From UBA6544 sp038131165 (GTDB lineage Bacteria > Pseudomonadota > Alphaproteobacteria > UBA8366): 64,000 nt of DNA. The notes under the pieces were generated by a model. The model did not search any database and was not told the DNA's origin. It worked only from the letters and a program-made list of their open reading frames with translations. Position 1 is the stretch's first letter, and every line of letters begins with the position of its first letter. This document shows, piece after piece, positions 54,689 to 63,763 of this stretch. The position numbers and the translations under genes were made by a program. The stretch lies in the NCBI GenBank assembly GCA_038131165.1, contig JAYPOZ010000001.1, forward strand, positions 62,001-126,000, written 5' to 3'.

Positions 54689-57126
54689 GGCCTGCCCGTC
54701 GCCTCTGCAATCAGGTCGGCCGCGGCTTCACCCAGCAGTTGATCGTCCGCCGCACCATCGATGCGCTCCTTGCCGATCTCCAGCAATACCGGCACCGCCA
54801 AAGGAGAGACCCGTTCGAGCCGGCGGTAGCGGATACGCCCCTTGGCGCGCCGCAGCATGTCGCCAAGACGGCGGATATCCGTAAGGCCCTTTGCCGCATC
54901 GCGTCTTGTCGCGCGCAGCAGAATGTGGTCCGGCTCGTGCTGGCGCAACGTGTCGTAAATCAGATCCGAACTGAAGGTCACCTGGCGACCGGTCTTCTTC
55001 TTCCCCGGATAATTCCGCTCGATCAGCCCGGCGATCACCGCCACGTTCCGGAAGGTTCGCTTCAACATCGAGGATTCGTCCATCCAGGCCTCGAGGTCGT
55101 CGCCCAGCATGTCCTCGTCGAACAGCGCCTCGACATCCGTCACCGGGTTCAATCCCCAGACCGCGATGACATAGTCGGTGGCGACAAAGCCCATCGGTGC
55201 ATAGCCGGCGCGCTCCATGCGACGGGTCAGGAGCATGCCCAAGGTTTGGTGCGCGTTCCGACCTTCGAAGCAATAGGCCACCAGAAACTCCCGCTGGCCG
55301 CGCCGGAAGCTTTCGACCAACAGTTCGTCCGCGCCCGGCAGTTCCGAGCGATGGCGTTGCAGGCGCAACCAATCCTGGACCTGATCCGGCAACTCACCCC
55401 AGCATGACGGATCGGCCAGCATGGCACGGACCCGGTCCGCCAAATGCGTCGTCAGCGGCAATCGACCGCCGACGAAAGCCGGGACCTTCGGCTCCGTCCC
55501 CGGTGCCTGGCTGGCGATCACGGTTTGCTCGCGGATGCCCTCGAAGCGCAACATGCGGCCCGCGAAGATAAAAGAATCTCCAATCTCCAGGCCCATTGCG
55601 AAATATTCCTCGACCTCGCCGAGGATACGCCCGCGGCCCAGTCGCACCTTCAGGGTCTCCGCCTCGACGATGGTACCGATGTTCATGCGCAAACGCTGCA
55701 CGACGCCGCGCGAGCGGGTGCGGTAGCGGCCGTCTTCCAACAAATGCAGCCGCCGCCAGCGCTCGTAGGTCCGCAGCGCATAGCCCCCGTGATCGACAAA
55801 GGCGAGGACGTCGTCGAAATCCCGGCGCGACAGGTCCGCATAAGGGGCGGCGGCGCGAATTTCGGCATAGAGTGCCTCCGGGTGGAAGGCTCCCGAACAG
55901 GCGACGATCATGATATGCTGCGCCAGAATATCGAGCCCGCCCTCCCCCGGCGGATCGCCGTCGAGCGACTGCGCGTAGACGGCCTCTAAAGCGGCACGGC
56001 ATTCCAGAACCTCGAACCGGTTTCCCGGCACCAGGATCGCCCGGCTCGGTGTATCCAAGCGATGCCCCGAGCGTCCCATGCGCTGGATCAGGCGGCTCAC
56101 CCCCTTTGGCGCCCCCATCTGAATCACCAAGTCGACCTCTGCCCAGTCGATCCCGAGGTCGAGCGAGGAAGTGGCGACCACCGCCCGCAGCTTGCCCGCC
56201 GCCATCGCGGCTTCGACCTTGCGGCGGTTCTCGCGCGACAGACTGCCATGGTGCAAGGCGATCGGGAGGTTCTCGGCATTCAGACGCCAAAGCTCCTGGA
56301 ATACGATCTCCGAAAGGCCGCGCGTGTTGACGAAGACGATGGTGTTCCGAGCGCGCTTCAATTCCCCGTAGACTTCGCCCAGCGCGTGGACGCCGGAATG
56401 GCCGGACCACGGCATTTCCGCCTTGGTGGTGAGGATGGAGACCCGCCCTTCGGCCCCGCCTCGCCCTTCGATGAGGCGCACTGCGTCGGGATCGGCGCCC
56501 GGTGCCAACCAGGACTTCAGTGCCTCGGGCCAGGCCACCGTCGCCGACAGCCCGACCCGGCGGCAACGGGGCGCCAGGGAATGCAGGCGCGACAGGCACA
56601 GTGCCAGCTGGTCGCCCCGCTTGTTGTCCGCCATGGCGTGAATTTCGTCCACCACCACCGTGCGCAAATTTCGGAAATACCGCGCCGCATCCGGATAGCT
56701 GAGCAGAAGCGCCAGAGATTCCGGTGTGGTCAGCAACATATGCGGCGGGTCGAAGCGCTGGCGCTGGCGCTTGTGCTGGGGCGTGTCGCCCGTACGTGTT
56801 TCGACCCGGATCGGCAAACCCATTTCCGCGACTGGGCTCGTCAGGTTGCGCTCCACATCGACCGCCAGCGCCTTCAGCGGCGATACATAGAGCGTATGCA
56901 GCCCGTCGGCGCCACCTTCGGCCAAGTCCAGGAGCGACGGGAGGAACCCGGCGAGCGTCTTGCCGCCGCCGGTAGGCGCGATGAGCAATGCGTGCACCCC
57001 GTCCCGCGCCGCCGCCAGCATCTGCAACTGGTGCGCGTGCGGGTGCCACCCTCGGCCCGCGAACCATTCGGAAAAGCGGATGGGCAGCTGTCCTTCCATC
57101 CCTTCTATTTCCGCGATCACCGCCAT
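54685..57126 (-). CDS. Ligase-associated DNA damage response DEXH-box helicase
   Basis: 813 residues. Lhr-like superfamily 2 helicase: Walker A APTGGGKT (50-57), DEIH in VVVDEIHAM, the SATVAWPE motif, QRMGRSGHR in motif VI, and the Lhr-type C-terminal winged-helix part. I take ATG at 57126, with 57099 (MEGQLPIRF) as alternative; neither has a good ribosome site. It faces the exonuclease across a 68-bp promoter region with an SOS box. Confidence 0.93.
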   Translation of the reverse strand: MAVIAEIEGMEGQLPIRFSEWFAGRGWHPHAHQLQMLAAARDGVHALLIAPTGGGKTLAGFLPSLLDLAEGGADGLHTLYVSPLKALAVDVERNLTSPVAEMGLPIRVETRTGDTPQHKRQRQRFDPPHMLLTTPESLALLLSYPDAARYFRNLRTVVVDEIHAMADNKRGDQLALCLSRLHSLAPRCRRVGLSATVAWPEALKSWLAPGADPDAVRLIEGRGGAEGRVSILTTKAEMPWSGHSGVHALGEVYGELKRARNTIVFVNTRGLSEIVFQELWRLNAENLPIALHHGSLSRENRRKVEAAMAAGKLRAVVATSSLDLGIDWAEVDLVIQMGAPKGVSRLIQRMGRSGHRLDTPSRAILVPGNRFEVLECRAALEAVYAQSLDGDPPGEGGLDILAQHIMIVACSGAFHPEALYAEIRAAAPYADLSRRDFDDVLAFVDHGGYALRTYERWRRLHLLEDGRYRTRSRGVVQRLRMNIGTIVEAETLKVRLGRGRILGEVEEYFAMGLEIGDSFIFAGRMLRFEGIREQTVIASQAPGTEPKVPAFVGGRLPLTTHLADRVRAMLADPSCWGELPDQVQDWLRLQRHRSELPGADELLVESFRRGQREFLVAYCFEGRNAHQTLGMLLTRRMERAGYAPMGFVATDYVIAVWGLNPVTDVEALFDEDMLGDDLEAWMDESSMLKRTFRNVAVIAGLIERNYPGKKKTGRQVTFSSDLIYDTLRQHEPDHILLRATRRDAAKGLTDIRRLGDMLRRAKGRIRYRRLERVSPLAVPVLLEIGKERIDGAADDQLLGEAAADLIAEATGRP

Positions 57127-57172
57127 CCTACCGTTGCCGTCTTGCTTTCGAGTGTTCGGCTCACCACAATAC

Positions 57173-57187
57173 GAACAAATTAGGAAC
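57173..57187. promoter_or_regulatory. LexA (SOS) box, alphaproteobacterial type
   Basis: GAAC at 57173-57176 and GAAC at 57184-57187 are separated by exactly 7 bp, i.e. GTTC-N7-GTTC on the other strand, the LexA site of Rhizobium, Caulobacter and relatives. It is in the divergent promoter between the helicase and the exonuclease genes and overlaps the exonuclease start region, so both arms could be damage-induced. Confidence 0.65.
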
Positions 57188-57194
57188 AAACAAG

Positions 57195-58202
57195 ATGCCG
57201 AAACCCGAATCCTGGCTCAAGGTAACGCCGAAAGGTCTCTATTGCCTGCCGGGCGATTTCCACATCGATCCGCATTCCGGCGTCGGGCGAGCGGTGGTGA
57301 CGCACGGCCACGGCGACCATGCCAGGCCGGGTCACGGCGCCGTGCTCGCGACGCCGGAAACCCTCGCCATCGCCTCGGCGCGGCTCGGCACGGGTGCGGG
57401 CCGCTCCCACCAGCCGCTGCGGTACGGGGAGCGCCTGCGGCTCGGCGAGGTCGACGTTTGGCTGGCGCCCGCGGGCCACGTCCTCGGCAGCGCTCAGGTC
57501 GTGATGGAACATCGCGGCGCGCGCGTCGTCGTCTCCGGCGACTACAAACGCCGCCCGGACCGGACCTGCGCCGGCTTCGAGGTTGTGCCTTGCGACCTCT
57601 TCATCACCGAGGCCACCTTCGCCCTCCCGGTCTTTCGCCACCCCGACGACGGGGGCGAAATCGCCAAACTTTTGGCCTCTGTCGCGCGCAACCCCGACCG
57701 GACCCATCTCGTCGGCGTCTATGCGTTGGGCAAGGCGCAACGGGTGATGGCGCTGCTTCGGGAAGCCGGATACGACCGGCCGCTGTATATCCATGGGGCC
57801 CTGGAGGGTATCTCGAAGCTATACGAAAAGTTCGGCGTCCCGCTCGGCACGCTGACGCCTGTAACTCCGCGGAACAAGGACGCGCTTACCGGTGAAATCG
57901 TCTTGGCCCCCCCAAATGCCGCCAACGACAAGTGGTCGCGCGAAATCGCCGATCCGCTGATGGCGTTCGCGTCCGGCTGGATGCGCATCCGCCAACGCGC
58001 GCGCCAGCGCGGCGTCGAGCTGCCGCTCATTCTGTCGGATCATGCGGATTGGGACGAATTGACGGCGACGATCGAAGCGGTCGAAGCGGAAGAGATTTGG
58101 GTAACTCATGGCCGCGAGGACGCCCTCGTCCACTATGCGGAGACACGGGGCATCAAGGCGCGGGCGCTGTCGCTGGTGGGCTACGAGGACGAGGACGAAT
58201 GA
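57195..58202 (+). CDS. Ligase-associated DNA damage response exonuclease
   Basis: 335 residues, metallo-beta-lactamase/beta-CASP fold. HxHxDH is H37, H39, D41, H42 (THGHGDHA); the rest includes GDYKRRPDRTCAGFEVVPCDLFITEATFALP and the C-terminal LSDHADWDEL. The start follows a weak ribosome site. The stop overlaps the DNA ligase start (ATGA). Confidence 0.93.
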   Translation: MPKPESWLKVTPKGLYCLPGDFHIDPHSGVGRAVVTHGHGDHARPGHGAVLATPETLAIASARLGTGAGRSHQPLRYGERLRLGEVDVWLAPAGHVLGSAQVVMEHRGARVVVSGDYKRRPDRTCAGFEVVPCDLFITEATFALPVFRHPDDGGEIAKLLASVARNPDRTHLVGVYALGKAQRVMALLREAGYDRPLYIHGALEGISKLYEKFGVPLGTLTPVTPRNKDALTGEIVLAPPNAANDKWSREIADPLMAFASGWMRIRQRARQRGVELPLILSDHADWDELTATIEAVEAEEIWVTHGREDALVHYAETRGIKARALSLVGYEDEDE

Positions 58203-59779
58203 AGGCCTTCGCCGAACTCCTCGACAACCTCGTCCATACCCCGCAGCGCAACGGCAAACTCCGGCTGTTGGCGGATTACTTCGCCCGGTCGCCGGACCCG
58301 GACCGCGGCTGGGCGCTCGCGATCCTCGCCGGCACTGTCGATCTGCCAGGCGCCAAGGCGGCGATGGTGCGCGGCCTGACCGAGGCGCGGGTGGACCCAA
58401 CGCTTTTTGCCTTGTCCTACGACTACGTCGGCGATCTGGCGGAGACGGTCTCGCTGCTTTGGCCGGGCGGACAGGAATCCGCCAAGGCGATTCGCCTCTC
58501 GCACGTCATCTCGGAACTGCGGGATGCGCGCCGGAAGGACGTGCCCCTATTGATCGAAGGCTGGCTCGACGAGATGCCCATCTCGCAGCGCTTCGCGCTT
58601 CTCAAGCTCCTGATGGGCGGCCTTCGGGTCGGCGTTTCGGCGCGGCTCGCAAAGACGGCGCTGGCCGATTTCGGGGACAAGCCCCTCGCCGAGATCGAGG
58701 AACTCTGGTTCGGCCTGAATCCGCCCTACGAGCCGTTATTCGCCTGGCTGGAAGACCGGGCGCCGTCGCCGCAGATCGACGACAGATTGGCCTTTCGCCC
58801 GCCAATGCTCGCCACCCCGCTCGACGAAGCGGATCTCGCAAGACTCGATCCCGCCGCCTTCGCCGCGGAATGGAAATGGGACGGCATCCGGGTGCTGCTG
58901 GTCGCCAGGGATGGCGATCGACGGCTCTACTCCCGCACCGGCGACGACATCGGCCGCGCCTTTCCGGACGTTCTGTCCGGCGCCGAGTTCGACGCGGTGC
59001 TCGACGGCGAATTGTTGGTCGCCCGGGACGGCATTCCGGCCCCCTTCAACGATCTGCAGAAACGCCTCGGCCGGAAGACCGTGACGAAGAAGATGCTCGC
59101 GGAATTCCCCGCCCATCTGCGCGTCTACGATATCCTGTTCGAAGCCGGGGAAGATCTCCGGCCCCACGACCTGATGGCTCGCCGCAAGCGTCTCGAGGAC
59201 TGGCATGCCGCCAATCGGCCTTCCGGGATAGACCTCTCCCCGCTAATTGAATTCAACACCTGGGAAGCTCTCGCGGCGCTCCGCGCCAACGCCCGCACCG
59301 ACGGCATCGAGGGTCTGATGCTGAAACGCCGGGACAGCGCCTATCTTGCGGGCCGCCCCAAAGGTCCCTGGTTCAAATGGAAGCGCGATCCGCTGCTGGC
59401 CGATTGCGTTTTGATGTACGCCCAGCGCGGTCACGGCAGGCGCTCGTCCTTCTATTCCGATTATACCTTCGGCTGCTGGCGCGATGCCGAGGGCGGTGGG
59501 TCCGAACTCGTGCCCGTGGGCAAGGCCTATTTCGGATTCACGGATGACGAGTTGATCGAAATCGACCGCTGGGTCCGCGCTCATGCGACAGAACGTTTCG
59601 GGCCCGTCCGCGCCGTCGAGCCCGGTCTCGTCTTCGAAGTGGCTTTTGATTCGATTCATCCCTCGAACCGGCACAAGTCCGGCCTCGCCATGCGGTTTCC
59701 GCGCATTCACCGCATCCGCTGGGACAAGCCCGCGGAAGAGGCCGATCGGATCGACATCTTGAGCCGCCTTGCGGGCTGA
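58199..59779 (+). CDS. ATP-dependent DNA ligase of the damage-response cluster
   Basis: 526 residues. An N-terminal helical DNA-binding domain, then the nucleotidyltransferase with the AMP-accepting lysine K226 in EWKWDGIRV, and an OB-fold from about 420. Known as the cisplatin damage response ligase. Coupled to the exonuclease; with the helicase and PdeM it makes up the whole four-gene set. It differs from the NAD-dependent replicative LigA, which is not in the window. Confidence 0.93.
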   Translation: MKAFAELLDNLVHTPQRNGKLRLLADYFARSPDPDRGWALAILAGTVDLPGAKAAMVRGLTEARVDPTLFALSYDYVGDLAETVSLLWPGGQESAKAIRLSHVISELRDARRKDVPLLIEGWLDEMPISQRFALLKLLMGGLRVGVSARLAKTALADFGDKPLAEIEELWFGLNPPYEPLFAWLEDRAPSPQIDDRLAFRPPMLATPLDEADLARLDPAAFAAEWKWDGIRVLLVARDGDRRLYSRTGDDIGRAFPDVLSGAEFDAVLDGELLVARDGIPAPFNDLQKRLGRKTVTKKMLAEFPAHLRVYDILFEAGEDLRPHDLMARRKRLEDWHAANRPSGIDLSPLIEFNTWEALAALRANARTDGIEGLMLKRRDSAYLAGRPKGPWFKWKRDPLLADCVLMYAQRGHGRRSSFYSDYTFGCWRDAEGGGSELVPVGKAYFGFTDDELIEIDRWVRAHATERFGPVRAVEPGLVFEVAFDSIHPSNRHKSGLAMRFPRIHRIRWDKPAEEADRIDILSRLAG

Positions 59780-59782
59780 GCT

Positions 59783-60598
59783 CTATCCCTCGCCGAACGC
59801 CGCCCGCAGCTCCCGAGCGCCGATCATGTCGGAGATGAAATTGAAGCGGCCGTCCTTCATCTGCTGCGCGGCCTCGAGAGCCGACCGGAACGCCACCCGA
59901 TAGAGCCCCGCGCCGATGCTGATCCGGCGCACCCCGATCTCCGCCAATTCCGGCAAGGTGATGTTCGGATCGGCGAAGCCCATAACGACGTTGACCGGCG
60001 TGCTGACGGCATCCATCACCAGCTTCATCTCCGCGATGGTCTTGAGCCCCGGCGCGTAGAGGCAATCCGCGCCCGCCTTCTCGAAGGCAAGCAGACGTTC
60101 GATGACGTCGTCGATATCGGGATCCCGATGGAGCAGACCCTCCGCCCGCGCGGTCAACATGAAGGGAACCGGTTGGGCGCGCGCCGCTTCCACCGCCGCC
60201 TGCACCCGCTCGACCGTGAGGGAGAATTCGTAGATCGGATCGTCACGGACACCCGTCGCATCCTCGATCGAGCCGCCGACGGCCCCCGCCTCGCAGGCCC
60301 GCCTGATCATCTCGGCCGCCGCCGTCGGATCGTCCGCAAAGCAATTTTCCAGATCGGCGTTCACCGGCAGGTCCGTCACCTCGCAGATGGCACGGATATT
60401 CTCCAATATCGGCTCCGCCGCGGCCCGCGTGGTCCCCCGTATCGCGCTCGCTCCGAGACTCGTCGTCGCCTGCGCCTCGAAACCGAGATGCTCGAACAGT
60501 CTGGCGCTTCCCGCATCCCAGGGATTGGGCAACAGCAACGGCTGCGGCCGGGCGTGAAAATCCCGGAACTGTTTTGCCTTTGTCAGTTGGTCGATCAT
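59783..60598 (-). CDS. Isocitrate lyase/PEP mutase superfamily protein
   Basis: 271 residues. Barrel with PNPWDAGSARLFEHLGFEAQATTS, the metal-binding NADLENCFADDPTAAAEMIRRACEAGAVGGSIEDATG, and RAEGLLHR. The isocitrate lyase KKCGH motif is absent, so it is a carboxyphosphonoenolpyruvate/oxaloacetate-hydrolase type member. Substrate unknown. It follows the selenoprotein gene on the same strand after 33 bp and may be cotranscribed with it. Confidence 0.87.
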   Translation of the reverse strand: MIDQLTKAKQFRDFHARPQPLLLPNPWDAGSARLFEHLGFEAQATTSLGASAIRGTTRAAAEPILENIRAICEVTDLPVNADLENCFADDPTAAAEMIRRACEAGAVGGSIEDATGVRDDPIYEFSLTVERVQAAVEAARAQPVPFMLTARAEGLLHRDPDIDDVIERLLAFEKAGADCLYAPGLKTIAEMKLVMDAVSTPVNVVMGFADPNITLPELAEIGVRRISIGAGLYRVAFRSALEAAQQMKDGRFNFISDMIGARELRAAFGEG

Positions 60599-60631
60599 CT
60601 GCCCCGTCCCTCGCTCGATCTGGCCGCGGTC

Positions 60632-62377
60632 CTAACGGTTCCGGGCCACCCGCAATTTTTCGCTCCAGCCTTCCGGCAATTGAATTCCTTTCGGCGTCGT
60701 GTAGCCCAGCATGCCGTTATGGATGAACAGATAGCAGTTCGTCCGCAACGGGTCGCCCGAGACCACGATCAGGATATCCTCCGGCTCGCAGACCACCGGT
60801 ACCAATCGCTCCGGGTCGTCGGATCCGCCGAACGCCGCCGGCGCCTGGCCCAGGCGCGCCATGTCGGAGAGCGTGCGCCCGCCCGGCACCAGATTGGTAT
60901 ATCCGCCGATATACTGCTCGAACTTTGCCGCGGTCATCCGGGCATTGTCGAAGAGCCATTGCTGCACGTCCCGCTTCGACATGCCGGACTTCGCCAGCAC
61001 CTGTGCGATCACCGGACTCAAGACCAGGAGCGGCTGATAGGTCCCGGTCGCGAGGCCGACCGTGAAGCAGAGCTCCCAGCCGGTATGCTGGACTAGACTG
61101 TCCGCCAGATACGGCAGCACCTGCTCGGCCGAATTTCCGAACACCGAGACGATCACATTGCCGCCGGTATAGCGGGAAATCGTGATCGCATTCGCGCCTG
61201 TCGGCGCCCCGGCATCCTCGCCAAGCGTCGTCCATCCCATATCGCGGAGGGCATCCTCGTTCTCCGCCAGGACGACCCGCCAGGTATTGCCGAAGGTTCC
61301 CTTGTCGTTCTGATGCAGCAGGAAACCGGCGACATTGCGCAGATAAAGCCGCCAAAAGCGCCCGACGCTGGTATTCGGCTGGAACCCGTCGCGCAAAGCG
61401 CCCTGCTCGTAGTTGAAGTTCAACTCCTTGATCAGCGGACCGTTGAGGACGATCAGCGTCTCCGCCCCCGGCGTATTGCCGCTGTGCTCCACCCCGTAGC
61501 GCGGATCGGCCATGGCCTCCGCCAAGGCCACCAGGATCGGCATGTATTCCGGCCGGCAGCCGGCCATCACCCCGTTCACCGCGACGTTGAAAATCGTCGC
61601 CGTGCGGTTGTCGGGGAGCAACCGGCCCAACACCTCTTCCGGATCGCGGTCGGTAAAGGCCAGGAATTCGCGCACCTTCTCCATGGTCGGCGGGACAATC
61701 GGCAAGCCGTCGCTCCAGCCGTTCTCCAGGAACAGGCGGTTGACTTCCTCGAAGGTGCCTTCGAACAGAATCTCCCGGGGATCGGGCTCCTGCATCATGT
61801 GCGCGGCCGGCGGCTGCTCCGTCAGATTGCGGATCACGTCATCGACGGTGACGCTCAGCACATTGTCGCGCAACTCCGAATCGGTCTGCACGTCGACATG
61901 CCCCGGCACCTTGGCCAAGGGCAGGTTCGGCATCCCGAGACCGGACGAGGTCGTGCCCGCTTGGCCGACAAACCCTTCGCAGACCAGGGATGACGAAGGA
62001 ACGCCGGCGATTTCAGCAGCTGCGCTTGCCCGCAACACGGCGGGCGTACAGCTGCCTCAACAGCCCATGCCGGAGATGACAGCGTCGGTCCCCGTCGATT
62101 TCATCTTGTCCGCCAGGCCGGCGACGACCGCATGTTCGTCCCCGCCATGGGTCGAGCCGAAGACGTCGTAATTGACGAACTTGATCTTCGGATAGCGCTG
62201 CTTCAGGCCTTCTTCCAACAGCGGAAAAATCTCGTCGCCGCGGAACAGATAATCCCAGACGAACCCGACGGTCTTGCCTTCCAGCGAGTCCAGCCGGTTC
62301 GCGAGTGGTGCGATTTCCTGCTTTTTCTCGCCGCGCGGCCAGAGCACCGAATAGGTGGTCGGCTCGTTCCTCAACAT
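60632..62377 (-). CDS. UGSC-type selenoprotein, read through an in-frame TGA as selenocysteine
   Basis: 581 residues with Sec. The first part (ATG at 62377, preceded by GGGAG) runs 106 codons to TGA at 62057-62059. The same frame then continues without a break to 60632. Around the TGA the protein reads GMGC-Sec-GSCTPAVLRAS: Cys106, Sec107 and Cys110. This matches the UGSC (seleno)protein family. Residues 1-170 form that domain; the remainder, with GWSDGLPIVPPTMEKV and further cysteines, is a large domain of unknown function. A pipeline blind to Sec would report two genes, the second starting at a GTG at 62038. SelA and SelB are encoded at 4906-8246. The U-G-S-C-T run recalls glycine reductase GrdB, by inference. 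Confidence 0.88.
62016..62055 (-). promoter_or_regulatory. Candidate bacterial SECIS hairpin after the UGA
   Basis: Within the coding sequence, starting one base after the TGA. A lower 7-bp stem (GCAGCTG 62055-62049 with CAGCTGC 62022-62016), an asymmetric internal loop, then an upper 6-bp stem (GCCCGC with GCGGGC) closing a 6-nt loop CGTGTT. The apical loop starts 17 nt after the UGA and has a G in its second position, both as required of bacterial SECIS elements recognised by SelB. Confidence 0.75.
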
Positions 62378-62497
62378 GGACGTTCTCCCATTTGCGATTT
62401 TCTGAATATTCTTGCCTGAGTAAGGATATCGCCCATCGTCCGAGGGCGGCAAGCATTCGGCCTTGTCAGACCGGCCGCCCGACTGACCTAATTGGGC

Positions 62498-63403
62498 ATG
62501 ACCGAACTCGACATTCATCCAAGCGGCGCGGCCCTGGGCGCAGAAGTACGAGGGATCGATCTCGCGGCGGACGCCGCACCCGAAACCGCCAAGGCGCTCC
62601 GCGATGCATGGCATCGACACATCGTGCTGCTGTTTCGCGACCAGAAACTGGACGACCCTGCCCTGTTGCGCGCGGCACGGCTGTTTGGGCCGTTACAGGA
62701 AGGCGGTGCCCAAAAGTATCTGCGCCGGGGTGGGTTCACGCAAAACAGCCGTTTGATGACCGAACATCCGGAAATCACCGTCATCTCGAATCTCGACGAG
62801 GCGGGAAAGCCGGTGCGCGAGAATGCCGGCCTCGGCAGCGGCGAAGTCGTCTGGCATTCCGACAATTCCTATGTGGAGACGCCGCCCGCCGGCAGCATGC
62901 TTTATGCCATCGAGATTCCGGACGGGGCCGGCGGCGATACCTCCTTCGCAAACCAATACAAGGCTTACGACACTTTGCCCGAGGTGATGCGGATCGCGAT
63001 CGCGGGCAAGTTGCAACGCCACGATTCAAGCCGTAACAGCGCCGGGGTGTTGCGCCCGACCGCGAAACTACCGACCACGCCCGAGGAGGTCGAGGGACCG
63101 GTCCATCCGCTCGTGCGCCTTCATCCCGAGACGCGCCGCAAGGCGCTCTACCTCGGCCGCCGGCGCGTCTGGCCGTCAAACTATATTCTCGGCATGGAGA
63201 ACGATAAGAGCGAAGCGCTCCTCGACCGGCTCTGGCGGCATGCGACGCAGGCGGAATTCGTCTGGACCCATCGCTGGCGGCCGGGCGACGTGCTGCTCTG
63301 GGACAACCGTTGCGCCCTCCATCACCGCACCGAGCTCGACCACACGCGGCCCCGCGTGCTCCACCGCACCCAGATAAAGGGCGAGACGGTCATTCCGGGA
63401 TAG
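62498..63403 (+). CDS. TauD/TfdA-family Fe(II)/2-oxoglutarate dioxygenase
   Basis: 301 residues, closer to classical TauD than the copy at 25218. Iron ligands H120 and D122 in WHSDNSY and the distal histidine in DNRCALHHRTELD; the C-terminal RPRVLHRTQIKG has the 2-oxoglutarate Arg. Typical substrates are sulfonates, aryloxyacetates and related acids. The ATG at 62498 is preceded by little ribosome-site sequence. Divergent from the selenoprotein gene with 120 bp between the starts; an ABM gene follows. Confidence 0.88.
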   Translation: MTELDIHPSGAALGAEVRGIDLAADAAPETAKALRDAWHRHIVLLFRDQKLDDPALLRAARLFGPLQEGGAQKYLRRGGFTQNSRLMTEHPEITVISNLDEAGKPVRENAGLGSGEVVWHSDNSYVETPPAGSMLYAIEIPDGAGGDTSFANQYKAYDTLPEVMRIAIAGKLQRHDSSRNSAGVLRPTAKLPTTPEEVEGPVHPLVRLHPETRRKALYLGRRRVWPSNYILGMENDKSEALLDRLWRHATQAEFVWTHRWRPGDVLLWDNRCALHHRTELDHTRPRVLHRTQIKGETVIPG

Positions 63404-63466
63404 CCCTCGCCAGCGCGCATTCGTGCGCTAGTTCACCCCTTAGATGGAAAAATTCAGGAGAGCGAA

Positions 63467-63754
63467 ATGCGCGGCATCGTGGCGACGATCAAGGTGAAAG
63501 AGGGCATGGCGAAGGATTTCGAGGCGGCAGCGATGAAATTGGTCGAGGCGGTCAATGCCAACGAGCCCGACTGCCTGCTCTATCAGCTTTACCGCACCGA
63601 CGACGAGCACACCTATGTGTTCATGGAACGCTACAAGGACGAAGCGGCGACGGAGTTCCACCGCAATTCCGACCATTTCAAGACCCTCGGCGCCGCCATG
63701 GGCCCCTTCATGGCCGGCCGCCCCGACGTGATGCGGATGGAAGAGGTCGGCTAG
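63467..63754 (+). CDS. Antibiotic biosynthesis monooxygenase (ABM) domain protein
   Basis: 95 residues: GIVATIKVKEGMAKDFEAAAMKLVEAVNANEPDCLLYQLYRTDDEHTYVFMERYKDEAATEFHRNSDHF is the ABM fold. AGGAGAGCGAA gives a good ribosome site. Same order (TauD-like then ABM) as at 25218-26542. It converges on the last gene with 9 bp between stops. Confidence 0.85.
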   Translation: MRGIVATIKVKEGMAKDFEAAAMKLVEAVNANEPDCLLYQLYRTDDEHTYVFMERYKDEAATEFHRNSDHFKTLGAAMGPFMAGRPDVMRMEEVG

Positions 63755-63763
63755 CGGGCCTCC

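Noticed and set aside
60632..62038. Separate gene starting with GTG at 62038
   Set aside because: No ribosome site, and the UGSC motif plus hairpin lie just before it in the same frame. It is the C-terminal part of the selenoprotein.
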